Of a stretch of 64,000 nt of DNA, positions 1 to 9,425 are shown piece after piece. Both the position numbers and the translations under genes were made by a program. Source of the stretch: UKL13-3 sp964392775 (GTDB lineage: Bacteria; Bacteroidota; Bacteroidia; UKL13-3); the NCBI GenBank assembly GCA_964392775.1, contig CAYMRD010000003.1, forward strand, positions 1-64,000. Reading direction: 5' to 3'. Below the pieces are notes generated by a model, which was given only the letters and a program-made list of their open reading frames with translations, was not told the DNA's origin and ran no database searches. How positions within the stretch are numbered: position 1 is the first letter of the stretch; each line of letters starts with the position of its first letter.

Positions 1-3000
1 GGTAACAGGGTAACGGTATCATCGGCCGTAATATTGGTTGTGAAATATATATTGGAAACCTGGTTATTGCCTAATCTGAGCTTGTGAAACGCGATGCTGT
101 TGGTTCCACCTATGGTTTGGTCCAAAGCATCATACTCCTTCACAATAACATAGCTCGAAGATGCATCTACTGTACCGTTGTTGGTCAGATTACCGGCTAT
201 GTAGAGCGTATCAGGGAATGTTTTGACACCTGATCCGCTGATAACCAGATTGTAATACCCTGCGGGTGTACCATTAGGTTTGGGTAACGTTACACCACTG
301 CTGCTGCTGAACTCAATCGTGTTGCTGGTTTGGGCAGCCTCAATGCGTCCGGTATTCGAAAATGATAAAGTACCCGATATATTAGCGGTAACCCCGCCCA
401 CCATCGTAAGTGTTGTAGAGTCTGAAATCGTCAGATTGTAAAACGGACAAAAACCTGCAAAATTGGTACTGCCATTGGCTGCAAAGGTAATCGTGCTGTT
501 GCTGGGATTAAACGTTCCTCCGGTTTCTATTGACCATGAGTTTTGGGGACTGAGTAATGCAAGAGTGGCTCCACTGACTGCATCGAGCACTCCTCCATTT
601 TGGATGAGTACATACGCAGCTAATGCCCCAACAGGCAGTTGGGGATCATTGTCGGTAGTTGTTGCGTTCGGAATCACAACCCCGTAGTTCGCACCGGGGT
701 AACCAGAAGGTGTCCAATTGTCCGGATCATTCCAGTCACTGCTCACCGATCCATTCCAGATGAGCAACGAGTCGGTGCTTGATGCCAGCGTGATTTCGTA
801 ATCACCCAACGTTGTGGGTATATCAGCCAGATCAATTCCTATAACTGATTTCCAGTTGGCGGTTACATCGTAGTTGGCCCACCCCAGTTCTGTAACCGTA
901 CTGCCATTTAACCTGCTGAACAAAGACAAGACACTTTCATTCACACCATCAGCAAGTTCCTCTTCAACATAATTTACCCGCAGGGCCATACGGGTTCCTG
1001 AACCACCTGTTTGAGCAAGTTCATAAAGACGCTTGGAACTGTTTGCGGCCCAAGATGGAGCTGTGCTTAGCAAAGTAACTCGTAACATCACCTGTGCAGG
1101 TAATGTCTGGCCTGTTACTTCTTCAAAAATAACCCGTTGATTGGGGTTGCCAAACCGGTACAGGATATTGGTTGCAAAGGCATGGTTACGCACCATAAGA
1201 CCCGTAACATCACTGGTAGCACCCGTGGTAATAGAAGACGCTCCAAAAAACAGGGTATCACCATCCGGTATATCAAAACAGCCCTTGGTAGCCGATGCAT
1301 TGGCCGTTACCAGATTCAATGTATCCGTTATTGTTACATTGCCTCCTGCATCCTTACCCGAGCTACCCGATATGGTTACATTTCTATATGTACCCCCTAC
1401 TACCGTTTGCACTCCCGTTGATGAATTGTAAATGATCGTTCCGCCCCATGTTTTGCCTGCGGCTAATGGCGTTGCGCTTGTAGCGGTTGGCACTGATGTG
1501 CTGATTGTTCCGTTGTTGGCGATTGTTGAAAGGGTTCCCGTCAGCGTGGCGGTTGTTCCCATATCCAGTACACCTGCCACTGTGGTGGTTAATGTGCCAT
1601 TTACAACAAGGCTGCCGCTTGGTGTATTGGTTCCGGTGGTATTGCTCAGGGTTAAGTTATTATACGTGCCCGCCATTACTGTTTGGGTACCTGCCACTGC
1701 ATTGTATTCTACGGTTCCACCCCATGTTTTGCCGGTTGGGATTGGGGTTGAACTTGTGTTTGCTGTTTGGATTGTACCATTGTTGGTGATGGTTGGCAGT
1801 GCCCCCGAAAGTGTATTAGTACCTAAGTTTAATATACCTCCGGCAGTTGTTGTCAACGTTCCGTTCACCACAAGATTATCTGCTGATGTTTGTGTATTAC
1901 TTGTATTGCCTATAATAAGATTGGTATACGAATTGGCTGCTGCGATTGTTTGGCCGCCCGTGGCCGCGTTGTAAGAAACATCAAAAGGCCAGTCCTGATC
2001 TTCCGGTAATGCTGCAATATCTGTGGATTGTGTTTGCAATATTTTGGTTCCGGCTCCCTCAGCATCAACCATCATAAAAAAACTCCCATCAATTAATTTG
2101 GAAGCTCCCATATTAAAAGTTAAAGACCCTGAAGCTTCAGCCGACAGTAAAACCATATTATATATCGTAATATCGCCTAATGCATTTTTAGTGCATACTG
2201 AGGCACCTGTTATGCTAAGTATTAAGTTGGTATATGTTCCATCAGCAATATCCTGACTACCGGCATTTGAATTATAATTAACCTCCGACCAAGCCTTACC
2301 CGAAGGCAAAGGAGTGGTAACACATTGCGTACTAATCCTTCCGCTTCCGATAACAGCGGGTACTGTTCCACCCATCGCAAATGTAGCCATGTCTAACGTA
2401 ACATCTGTGGCAATAAAAAGGGTTCCATTAATATTAAAACCTGCACCAGTAACAGTTTTTGTATCAGAACCACTAATGTCTAAATCATTAAATGTAAAAA
2501 GAGATGTTCCAAATGTGAGGGTTTGAGCATCACCTGTAAAGTCGATAGTTGTTCCCGTTGTTGTATACGAAACACTTGCTGAACTGGCGGTAAAGTTCCC
2601 TGATACATCTATGTTTCCTCCATTTGAAAATGTTCTGTTTCCTCCATTCACATTAAGTGATGCGTAGGTTCCATACGAAACGATTTGTGATGCTGCCGAA
2701 TTGTAAAAAACAGTTGCTGCAGCCCATGTTTTACCATTGGGCAGGCTGCCGGCAGTTGTTAAGGTTCCGGTTCCGGTTTGTGTAAACGCCCCGGTTAAAT
2801 TATTAGCGCCCATCACCAATGGTCCGGTCAATACCAATGAAGTGCTGACTCCTATGCTTCCACCGGCTGTTTGGTTACCACTTGTATTGCCTATTACTAA
2901 AGTCGTATAAGTATTACCGGCTACTGTTTGTCCTCCGGTGGCGGCATCGTATATAACCGTTCCTGCTATGGTGAGTCCTGATGGAATCGGTGTTGCCGAA

Positions 3001-6000
3001 AGGCTTTGAGTGCGAATCGTTCCTGCATTGTTTACAGTGGTGGCCGTAAGCGTAAAAGTTGTCAGATTCAATATAGATGACTCATTCGTATTATTATTTA
3101 ATGTAGTGGCGGCAAGATTACCATCAGTTGTCTGCGTACCACTTGCATTGCCCATCGTTAAAGTCGTGTAGGTATTGGCGCGAATTGTTTGTCCTCCCGC
3201 GGCAGCATTATAATTTACAGTTCCACCAATTGTGATTCCTGTTGGGATAGGTGTTGCCGAAGTATTCTGCGTACAAATGGTTCCTGTATTGGCAATAGTG
3301 GTGGCCAACAATGTAAAAGTGGCCATATCCAATACCGAGTTTACATTTGCACTGTTGTTTAGCGTGGTGGCCACAATATTACCGGATGCTGTTTGCGTAC
3401 CACTTGTATTACCCATTGTAAGCGTAGTATATGTAGCACCAACTACCGTTTGAGCTCCGGTGGCCGCATTATACAATACCCTTACATCATCCGGCCAGGT
3501 TATGCCTACCGGTAATGGAACCGCATTTAAGGATTGTGTTTGTACGGTTTTTACAGCGGCTCCCACAGTTGCAACCGACATCGAACCTCCATCAATTAAC
3601 CGGTTCGCTCCCATCACTACTGTTAAAGAAGTAGTTGCTCCTGTTGACAATGTAAAAACGCCATTTACTGTAATATCGCCTAAAGCATTTTTATTACGCG
3701 ATCCAGTTGTTGTTGTAAAAGTCAAATTCCCATAGGTTCCACTCGTAATATCCTGGTTGTTACCATTTGAATTGTAATTAACCAATGCCAGGGAGGTCCA
3801 ATCCTTACCCGCAGGCAAAGGAGTTGTAATACATTGGGTAGAGAGTGTCCCTCCTCCTTCTATTCCTGTTAATGTTCCGCTCATGGGAAATGTAGCCATG
3901 TGTAATGTAGTACCCGGGGCAATATGAAGTGTGCCATTCACCACCAGCCCGGCTAAAGCAACGGTTTTGGTTGTACCCGAAATGACAGCAAAATTATTAA
4001 AGGTTTGTCCTCCGGAATTAATAGTTTGAGCTGCTGCTCCATTAAAAGCAACCGTTGAGCCGGTAGAAGTAAACACTCCGGAACCTGCAATAAAATTACC
4101 TGACACTTTAATGGTATCTGAAGAAGAAAGTGTTCTGTCACCACCTGTTAAATTTAAGATAACATATTGTCCGTTGACAACTGTTTGAGGATCTGTTGCA
4201 CTGTATAAAACAGTTTGTGTCCATGTTTTTCCTGATGGTATAGGTGTTGCTGATACATTTTGGGTATTTACCTGTCCTGTACCTGTTATGGTTCCTGCAA
4301 TACCTGTTAACTGATTAGTCTCCATCAGTAAAATGGTACTGGCATTTCCGGAAAAGGTTAAGTTATTAGTGATTGCGATGTCACCTGATGCTGTTTTAGT
4401 GGTTCCACTTCCTGTTAATGTAAGATTATTATATGTTCCACCAGCCACTGTTTGAGAGCCTGCGGCATAATTAACAGTTTGTGTCCATGTTTTTCCTGAT
4501 GGTATAGGTGTAGCAGAAGTGTTGGTAGTCGTAATCGTACCGGTTCCTGCGTTTGTTGCTATGGTTCCTGATAACTGATTATCCACAAGCGCAAGGGTAC
4601 GAGGGGCCATCACCTCCAGCTCTCCATCAACCACCAATGGTCCGGTTGATGCTACAACTGTTCTTGTTCCGGTTCCCACCACTCTGAAATTATGAAATGA
4701 ACCACCGGCTCCCAAGGATATAGTTGAGTTTCCTCCTGTTAATCTTACATTGGATGTTCCGCCATTAATAGTACCCGTTGTTGCAGTTAAAACACCTGCA
4801 ATTGTAATATCACCCAGGCCTGACAAATCTCTGGTACCACCACTGATATTTAAATGCGTATAGGTTCCATCAACTACCGTTTGAGATCCAGTTCCATTGT
4901 ATTCAAAAGTTCCTACAATTGTTTTGCCTGCAGGTATGGGCGTTAAGCTTGTACATTGGGTTCTGATTGTTCCAGAAGCTGCATTTGTAATCGTGGTGGT
5001 TGATAACAATTCAAATGTTACCAGATCAAGAATCGTTGATGCCGCTATCGTTAAGGTACCGGTAACTGTTAAGTTGGCTGTTGCCGATTTAACAAAACTT
5101 CCGCCTCCGGAAACCGTAAGATTCGTGTAGGTACCATCTACGATGGTTTGATCGCCCGCTGCCAGATAACTAATCGTTCCAGGCCATGTTAGTCCTGCAG
5201 GAAAAGCATCTGTTCCGGCAGTATATGCAGTAGAAATTGTGCTGGTATTGGTAACTGTCCCTCCAACACTTATAAGTCTATGGGTGGCTAGAGCAAAACC
5301 TCCCGTAACCGCAAGGTTATTCATGATTGTAATATCACCTTGTGCGGTTCCGGGGCCCGTTCCCGAAATAGAAAGATTTTGATACGTTCCCGAAGGCACT
5401 TCTTTTGTAGCTGACGTAGCACTAAGCGTTACCGAATAAGGCCATGTGATACCTGAAGGTAATGGACTTAGAAGACAAGTTGATGTAAGGGTACCTGCAC
5501 CTGAAAAAGTATGTCCGCCTCCAAGCAATAACCTGTTTGTTCCTAATACCAATGTAGACGTATCCGGAATATTTAAGTTCCCATTTACTGTGATATCTGC
5601 TCCTGCTGTAGTCGTAAAGGTTTTATTTCCGCTACCAGAAACCGACAAATTATTGAATACAAGATTTGTTTGTCCGGTTATAGTAATTGCTTGAGTTCCA
5701 CCGATAAGAGAAATACTGGAACCTGTAAATGTTTGGTTTCCTGATCCGGTTGTCCATGCTCCACTGATTCTAATTGAGTCGCCTGTTTCATAAATACGAT
5801 CACCACCTGTTACGTTCAGGGCAACGTAAGTTCCATACACAACTGTTTGAGGATCTGTTGCACTGTATAAAACAGTTTGTGTCCATGTTTTTCCTGATGG
5901 TATAGGTGTTGCTGATACATTTTGGGTATTTACCTGTCCTGTACCTGTTATGGTTCCTGCAATACCTGTTAACTGATTAGTCTCCATCAGTAAAATGGTA

Positions 6001-6797
6001 CTGGCATTTCCGGAAAAGGTTAAGTTATTAGTGATTGCGATGTCACCTGATGCTGTTTTAGTGGTTCCACTTCCTGTTAATGTAAGATTATTATATGTTC
6101 CACCAGCCACTGTTTGAGAGCCTGCGGCATAATTAACAGTTTGTGTCCATGTTTTTCCTGATGGCAACGCTGTAGCAGAAGTGCTGGTAGTCGTAATGGT
6201 TCCGGTTCCTGAGATTGCCCCCCCAACCGATGATAAATCAAACGTTGTAAGCGCAAGGGTGTTAAATGTATCAACATTCAGATTGCCTGCTACACTAATA
6301 GCACCCTGTACTGTTTTAACTCTTACAGTTGTAGACGGGTTGGTAAGTGTGAGATTACCATAGGCTCCTGCCGCTATTTGTTGTGTATTATTTCGATTGT
6401 AATCAACCGTAGATGTGGCATGAAGTGAACCAACAGTAAAAGGAGCTGTTGCCGCTCCATAAGCAAGCGTTGCACCGGCTGCTATATCTATTGTTCCGGT
6501 AATTGTATTGGTGGTTGACAACACAACCGCGCTCACTCCATCGCCAACAACAATTTTAGAGCCCTCTCCACTCACCTCCCATGCCGCTCCTATTGATGCC
6601 GTTAATTCATCATCAATTAAAAATATTTGATTGTCCGTTGTAAAATCACCCGGAGCAGAACCGCTTCCATCAGGCTCACTGTTCCAGTTGGCCGTTAAGT
6701 GTAAACTGGTGGCAGGCTGTTGTGAATAATACGTTGTTTGCGCCCAAACTGAAACAGTGAATACACTAATGAGTAGGGTTAAGTATATAGACTTCAT
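1..6797 (-). CDS. Giant repetitive secreted surface protein, C-terminus beyond window
   Basis: The minus-strand frame opens with an ATG at 6797 and I found it open at every place I translated down to the left edge, so at least 2265 residues are present and the 3' end is missing. It begins with a signal peptide (MKSIYLTLLISVFTVSVWAQ). Most of the rest is a chain of units of roughly 85-110 residues with recurring phrases such as GKTW, YN, QTV, GTYNNLTL and VNGTLTTT, rich in Thr, Ser, Gly and Asn, as expected for a beta-helix or stacked beta-strand adhesin. Nearer the C-terminal end of the visible part (about 660-800) is a WNG..S.DWNDP.NW motif, common in Bacteroidota cell-surface proteins. I infer T9SS export and surface attachment by analogy with the neighbours, but the sorting domain would lie outside the window. 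No enzyme motif was seen. Confidence 0.85.
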   Translation of the reverse strand, partial: MKSIYLTLLISVFTVSVWAQTTYYSQQPATSLHLTANWNSEPDGSGSAPGDFTTDNQIFLIDDELTASIGAAWEVSGEGSKIVVGDGVSAVVLSTTNTITGTIDIAAGATLAYGAATAPFTVGSLHATSTVDYNRNNTQQIAAGAYGNLTLTNPSTTVRVKTVQGAISVAGNLNVDTFNTLALTTFDLSSVGGAISGTGTITTTSTSATALPSGKTWTQTVNYAAGSQTVAGGTYNNLTLTGSGTTKTASGDIAITNNLTFSGNASTILLMETNQLTGIAGTITGTGQVNTQNVSATPIPSGKTWTQTVLYSATDPQTVVYGTYVALNVTGGDRIYETGDSIRISGAWTTGSGNQTFTGSSISLIGGTQAITITGQTNLVFNNLSVSGSGNKTFTTTAGADITVNGNLNIPDTSTLVLGTNRLLLGGGHTFSGAGTLTSTCLLSPLPSGITWPYSVTLSATSATKEVPSGTYQNLSISGTGPGTAQGDITIMNNLAVTGGFALATHRLISVGGTVTNTSTISTAYTAGTDAFPAGLTWPGTISYLAAGDQTIVDGTYTNLTVSGGGSFVKSATANLTVTGTLTIAASTILDLVTFELLSTTTITNAASGTIRTQCTSLTPIPAGKTIVGTFEYNGTGSQTVVDGTYTHLNISGGTRDLSGLGDITIAGVLTATTGTINGGTSNVRLTGGNSTISLGAGGSFHNFRVVGTGTRTVVASTGPLVVDGELEVMAPRTLALVDNQLSGTIATNAGTGTITTTNTSATPIPSGKTWTQTVNYAAGSQTVAGGTYNNLTLTGSGTTKTASGDIAITNNLTFSGNASTILLMETNQLTGIAGTITGTGQVNTQNVSATPIPSGKTWTQTVLYSATDPQTVVNGQYVILNLTGGDRTLSSSDTIKVSGNFIAGSGVFTSTGSTVAFNGAAAQTINSGGQTFNNFAVISGTTKTVALAGLVVNGTLHIAPGTTLHMATFPMSGTLTGIEGGGTLSTQCITTPLPAGKDWTSLALVNYNSNGNNQDITSGTYGNLTFTTTTGSRNKNALGDITVNGVFTLSTGATTSLTVVMGANRLIDGGSMSVATVGAAVKTVQTQSLNAVPLPVGITWPDDVRVLYNAATGAQTVVGATYTTLTMGNTSGTQTASGNIVATTLNNSANVNSVLDMATFTLLATTIANTGTICTQNTSATPIPTGITIGGTVNYNAAAGGQTIRANTYTTLTMGNASGTQTTDGNLAATTLNNNTNESSILNLTTFTLTATTVNNAGTIRTQSLSATPIPSGLTIAGTVIYDAATGGQTVAGNTYTTLVIGNTSGNQTAGGSIGVSTSLVLTGPLVMGANNLTGAFTQTGTGTLTTAGSLPNGKTWAAATVFYNSAASQIVSYGTYASLNVNGGNRTFSNGGNIDVSGNFTASSASVSYTTTGTTIDFTGDAQTLTFGTSLFTFNDLDISGSDTKTVTGAGFNINGTLFIATDVTLDMATFAMGGTVPAVIGSGRISTQCVTTPLPSGKAWSEVNYNSNAGSQDIADGTYTNLILSITGASVCTKNALGDITIYNMVLLSAEASGSLTFNMGASKLIDGSFFMMVDAEGAGTKILQTQSTDIAALPEDQDWPFDVSYNAATGGQTIAAANSYTNLIIGNTSNTQTSADNLVVNGTLTTTAGGILNLGTNTLSGALPTITNNGTIQTANTSSTPIPTGKTWGGTVEYNAVAGTQTVMAGTYNNLTLSNTTGTNTPSGSLVVNGTLTTTVAGVLDMGTTATLTGTLSTIANNGTISTSVPTATSATPLAAGKTWGGTIIYNSSTGVQTVVGGTYRNVTISGSSGKDAGGNVTITDTLNLVTANASATKGCFDIPDGDTLFFGASSITTGATSDVTGLMVRNHAFATNILYRFGNPNQRVIFEEVTGQTLPAQVMLRVTLLSTAPSWAANSSKRLYELAQTGGSGTRMALRVNYVEEELADGVNESVLSLFSRLNGSTVTELGWANYDVTANWKSVIGIDLADIPTTLGDYEITLASSTDSLLIWNGSVSSDWNDPDNWTPSGYPGANYGVVIPNATTTDNDPQLPVGALAAYVLIQNGGVLDAVSGATLALLSPQNSWSIETGGTFNPSNSTITFAANGSTNFAGFCPFYNLTISDSTTLTMVGGVTANISGTLSFSNTGRIEAAQTSNTIEFSSSSGVTLPKPNGTPAGYYNLVISGSGVKTFPDTLYIAGNLTNNGTVDASSSYVIVKEYDALDQTIGGTNSIAFHKLRLGNNQVSNIYFTTNITADDTVTLL
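4177..4502. repeat. Perfect 326-bp direct repeat, copy 1, inside giant gene
   Basis: By direct comparison these 326 bases match 5839-6164 without a difference. The offset is 1662 bp, exactly 554 codons, so the two copies are in the same frame and encode the same roughly 108 residues. Neighbouring units of the gene are only similar, not identical. Confidence 0.95.
5839..6164. repeat. Perfect 326-bp direct repeat, copy 2, inside giant gene
   Basis: This is the second copy of the 4177-4502 sequence. The identity stops abruptly at both ends: the bases after 4502 and after 6164 differ (ta versus ca), and upstream the sequences diverge before 4177 and 5839. The abrupt ends indicate recent duplication or gene conversion rather than selection on a domain boundary. 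Confidence 0.95.
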
Positions 6798-7028
6798 TTT
6801 GATTAATTTACCTTAAGTTCTGTTAAGGGTCGAATTTATACTACTTTAGGCTGAATTAGCAAATAACCATCAATAATTTAATTCAGAGCAGTAGTCCACT
6901 CCATTTATATATAATTAGCACCTGATCTTTTCTAAAAAAACACCACTCAGCCTTCAATATTCACCGTTCGGCAGCATATTAATCCTAATCAGTCTTTAAA
7001 TCTGACTGCTATTCAAGGTGCTTTAGTT

Positions 7029-7180
7029 GAAAACCGGGAAGATGTCAGCTTGCCCCCCCCTCGCACCCCCTGCCCCCTGAAAGGGGAGCCAGCCGCACGC
7101 TTATCGGTTAAAATGGGCGGGGGCTACGCATGCCTGTTCATTAGAACTTGTGGATGGGGTGCCATTTAGGGTTGGGGGCG
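7029..7180. repeat. C/G-rich dispersed intergenic repeat, left of assembly gap
   Basis: This stretch contains a C-run arm (cgcaccccctgccccctga), then ccagccgcac, then a G-rich arm (ccatttagggttgggggcg), which together could fold into a long hairpin. The same order of motifs occurs in 13708-13859. Its left end (gaaaaccgggaagatgtcag) resembles the terminal repeat of that element. The last 62 bases (7119-7180) recur after the gap at 7281-7342 with two mismatches. Confidence 0.75.
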
Positions 7181-7280
7181 NNNNNNNNNNNNNNNNNNNN
7201 NNNNNNNNNNNNNNNNNNNNNNNNNNNNNNNNNNNNNNNNNNNNNNNNNNNNNNNNNNNNNNNNNNNNNNNNNNNNNNNN
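7181..7280. other. Assembly gap of 100 N
   Basis: Exactly 100 unknown bases, the conventional scaffold-gap length. Near-identical sequence sits on both sides, so a tandem or hairpin repeat probably broke the assembly, and the true gap length is unknown. Any reading frame crossing it is artefactual. Confidence 0.98.
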
Positions 7281-7342
7281 GGGGGCAACGCATGCCTGTT
7301 CATTAGAACTTGTGGATGGGGCGCCATTTAGGGTTGGGGGCG
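7281..7342. repeat. Copy of G-rich repeat, right of assembly gap
   Basis: This matches 7119-7180 with two mismatches (positions equivalent to 7125 and 7160). It is either a tandem copy or the far side of a collapsed repeat. It ends about 70 bases before the start of the OmpA-family gene. Confidence 0.85.
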
Positions 7343-7410
7343 CGGTGGGGAGGTGGATAGTCGTACTATTTCAACATTCCATTTCTAACCGAATATCCTT
7401 ATACTTGCCT

Positions 7411-9363
7411 ATGCGATTATTCCTTTGGGCGCTGTGCTTCATTTTGAGTATAAAGGTTTGTACAGCTCAAACCACCATTCCTCCGCAGTATGAATTAGAC
7501 CTTCAAAAAGCCCGTTTTGCTTTTGAGAATAAGAAATACAATACTGCTGCCGGGCTTTATAAAAAGCTCTACTCTAAAATCAAGGAAGAGGAGTTGCAAA
7601 ATGAAATGCTCTATTGGCTTGCCGAAAGTTACAGGCGGTCGAATAATTACAAGGAAGCTTTCAACTGGTATGAAAAACTCGTAAACACCAGATATCCCGA
7701 TATTCGGATTATTTATTCGTATGGGTTATTGCTCAAAAATTTTGAACGTTATGATGAAGCAAGCCGGCAGTTTGGCGATTATTTATTTGAGGTACCGGGT
7801 GATAAAAATGCAATACGCGAAATGAAAGCTTGCCAGCAAGCACAACAATGGAAAGCCAATCCTAAAAAGTTTGATATCACCGAACTCAAAGAACTGAACA
7901 CCGAATTTTCGGATTACGCTCCAATATACAATCACAACAAGCTCATCTGGGCTTCATCCCGGAAAGAAGCAACCGGCAATGAAATTTTTGAATGGACCGG
8001 GCAAAAATGTTCCGACTTCTTCGAATCATCATTTAACAATGGAAGCTGGAGCCCCGCAGCAGGAATGAAAGGAGGAATTAACACCTCTTTTAATGATGGT
8101 GCAGGATGGATTGACAGCAGTGAAACCACCTTTTATTTTACACAATGTAATGGCGCGGATGGCAATGGTGTAAACTGTAAAATTTATGTTTCGTACAAAC
8201 AAAACAATGAATGGTCAACACCTAAAATGTTACCTTTTTGCAGCGACTCTTTTTCGGTTGGTCACCCTGCCATGAGCCCCGATGGAAAACGGCTGTTTTT
8301 TGCAAGTGATATGCCGGGCGGACAAGGCGAAAAAGACATCTACTATATTCCTTACAAATCCTTTAACGATACCTGGGGAACACCTGTAAACTTAGGGCCC
8401 AACGTCAACACATCTGATGATGATATGTTCCCTTACATTGCTACCGATGGCAAATTGTATTTTGCCTCTAAGGGCTGGACCGGCATGGGCGGACTTGACC
8501 TTTATCAAACGGCTGACTCGGCCGGAACATTCAAAAAAGCTCAAAACTTACAATCACCCATTAACAGCGGTGGTGATGATTTCGGAATTACGTTTGTTCC
8601 CGAAACTGAACGTGTATCTCCGGTTGGCCCCATTGCATACATTAGCTCCAACCGTCCGGGAGGAAAAGGTGATGATGATTTATATGCCATTTACATTAAG
8701 CCTTATGTGTTCAGGGTTTCGGGTGTTGTTACCGATAAAGAAACAGGGCTTCCGCTTCCTTTAGTATCCGTTGTTTTAAATGACACCGCGCAAAAAAATA
8801 TCTTCAATATCAAAACCAACGAAAAAGGAGAATACGCTGCTGAGATTCCACTCAACAAGGAACTATCGCTGCTTGCACAAAAAGATGCATACTTTGCCTC
8901 TGCTCCTCAGCCCATTTCATCTGTTGGACTGAAACAGGATTCGATCATGATTATAAACTTTGTTTTGGATCCCATTCCAACCGAAGATTATGAGTTCACA
9001 CTTAAAGGAATTTACTATGACCTAGACAAATGGGATATTCGCCCGGATGCAGGAAAAGTGCTTGATTCATTAGTGTTTATTCTGAACAACAACCCCGGCA
9101 TTACTATTGAACTGGCATCCCATACGGATAGCCGGGCGGCAGAAGATTACAATTTAAAACTGTCGCAAAAACGTGCACAAAGTTGTGTCGATTATCTGGT
9201 TAAAAAAGGAATTGCCAAAAACCGCCTCACAGCCGTTGGGTATGGCGAAACGCATTTGGTGAATGATTGTGCCGATGGTGTAGACTGTACCGAAGAGCAA
9301 CATCAGGAAAACAGGAGAACAACATTTAGGGTGCTCTCCACCGATTACAAAAAGAGACGATAA
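7411..9363 (+). CDS. OmpA-family protein with TPR, beta-propeller and CRD (PorE-like)
   Basis: The 650-residue protein starts at the ATG at 7411, which gives a clean signal peptide (MRLFLWALCFILSIKVCTAQ); longer frames run into the assembly gap. In order it shows TPR-like helices (about 22-130), WD40/PD40-type propeller blades (about 140-430, with phrases like SPDGKRLFFASD and YIATDGKLYFAS), a carboxypeptidase-regulatory-like fold (about 435-520, GVVTDKETGLPLPLVSV) and a C-terminal OmpA peptidoglycan-binding domain (about 535-645, with HTDSR, LSQKRA and GYGE). This four-part order is that of PorE, the T9SS component thought to anchor the machinery to peptidoglycan. Paralogues with the same order are common, and PorE is usually a lipoprotein while this N-terminus shows no clear lipobox, so the specific T9SS role is inferred. 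Confidence 0.88.
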   Translation: MRLFLWALCFILSIKVCTAQTTIPPQYELDLQKARFAFENKKYNTAAGLYKKLYSKIKEEELQNEMLYWLAESYRRSNNYKEAFNWYEKLVNTRYPDIRIIYSYGLLLKNFERYDEASRQFGDYLFEVPGDKNAIREMKACQQAQQWKANPKKFDITELKELNTEFSDYAPIYNHNKLIWASSRKEATGNEIFEWTGQKCSDFFESSFNNGSWSPAAGMKGGINTSFNDGAGWIDSSETTFYFTQCNGADGNGVNCKIYVSYKQNNEWSTPKMLPFCSDSFSVGHPAMSPDGKRLFFASDMPGGQGEKDIYYIPYKSFNDTWGTPVNLGPNVNTSDDDMFPYIATDGKLYFASKGWTGMGGLDLYQTADSAGTFKKAQNLQSPINSGGDDFGITFVPETERVSPVGPIAYISSNRPGGKGDDDLYAIYIKPYVFRVSGVVTDKETGLPLPLVSVVLNDTAQKNIFNIKTNEKGEYAAEIPLNKELSLLAQKDAYFASAPQPISSVGLKQDSIMIINFVLDPIPTEDYEFTLKGIYYDLDKWDIRPDAGKVLDSLVFILNNNPGITIELASHTDSRAAEDYNLKLSQKRAQSCVDYLVKKGIAKNRLTAVGYGETHLVNDCADGVDCTEEQHQENRRTTFRVLSTDYKKRR

Positions 9364-9373
9364 GCTGAATTTA

Positions 9374-9407
9374 TTGTACCTGATTCCAACGGCAAACATT
9401 ACATTTG
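9374..9407 (+). promoter_or_regulatory. Candidate Bacteroidota promoter for purM
   Basis: A TACATTTG box at 9400-9407 fits the phylum's TAnnTTTG -7 consensus, with a TTG at 9374-9376 at about the right distance for the -33 element. It lies 18 bases before the purM ATG, predicting a very short leader. Confidence 0.45.
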
Positions 9408-9425
9408 CGCCTAAATAACAGCCCG

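Noticed and set aside
1432..1974. Plus-strand ORF of 180 codons within the giant gene
   Set aside because: It is a shadow of the minus-strand repeats: hydrophobic, repetitive and without any known domain.
7150..7410. Extension of the OmpA-family reading frame through the assembly gap
   Set aside because: It crosses 100 N bases and repeat sequence; the ATG at 7411 gives a proper signal peptide.
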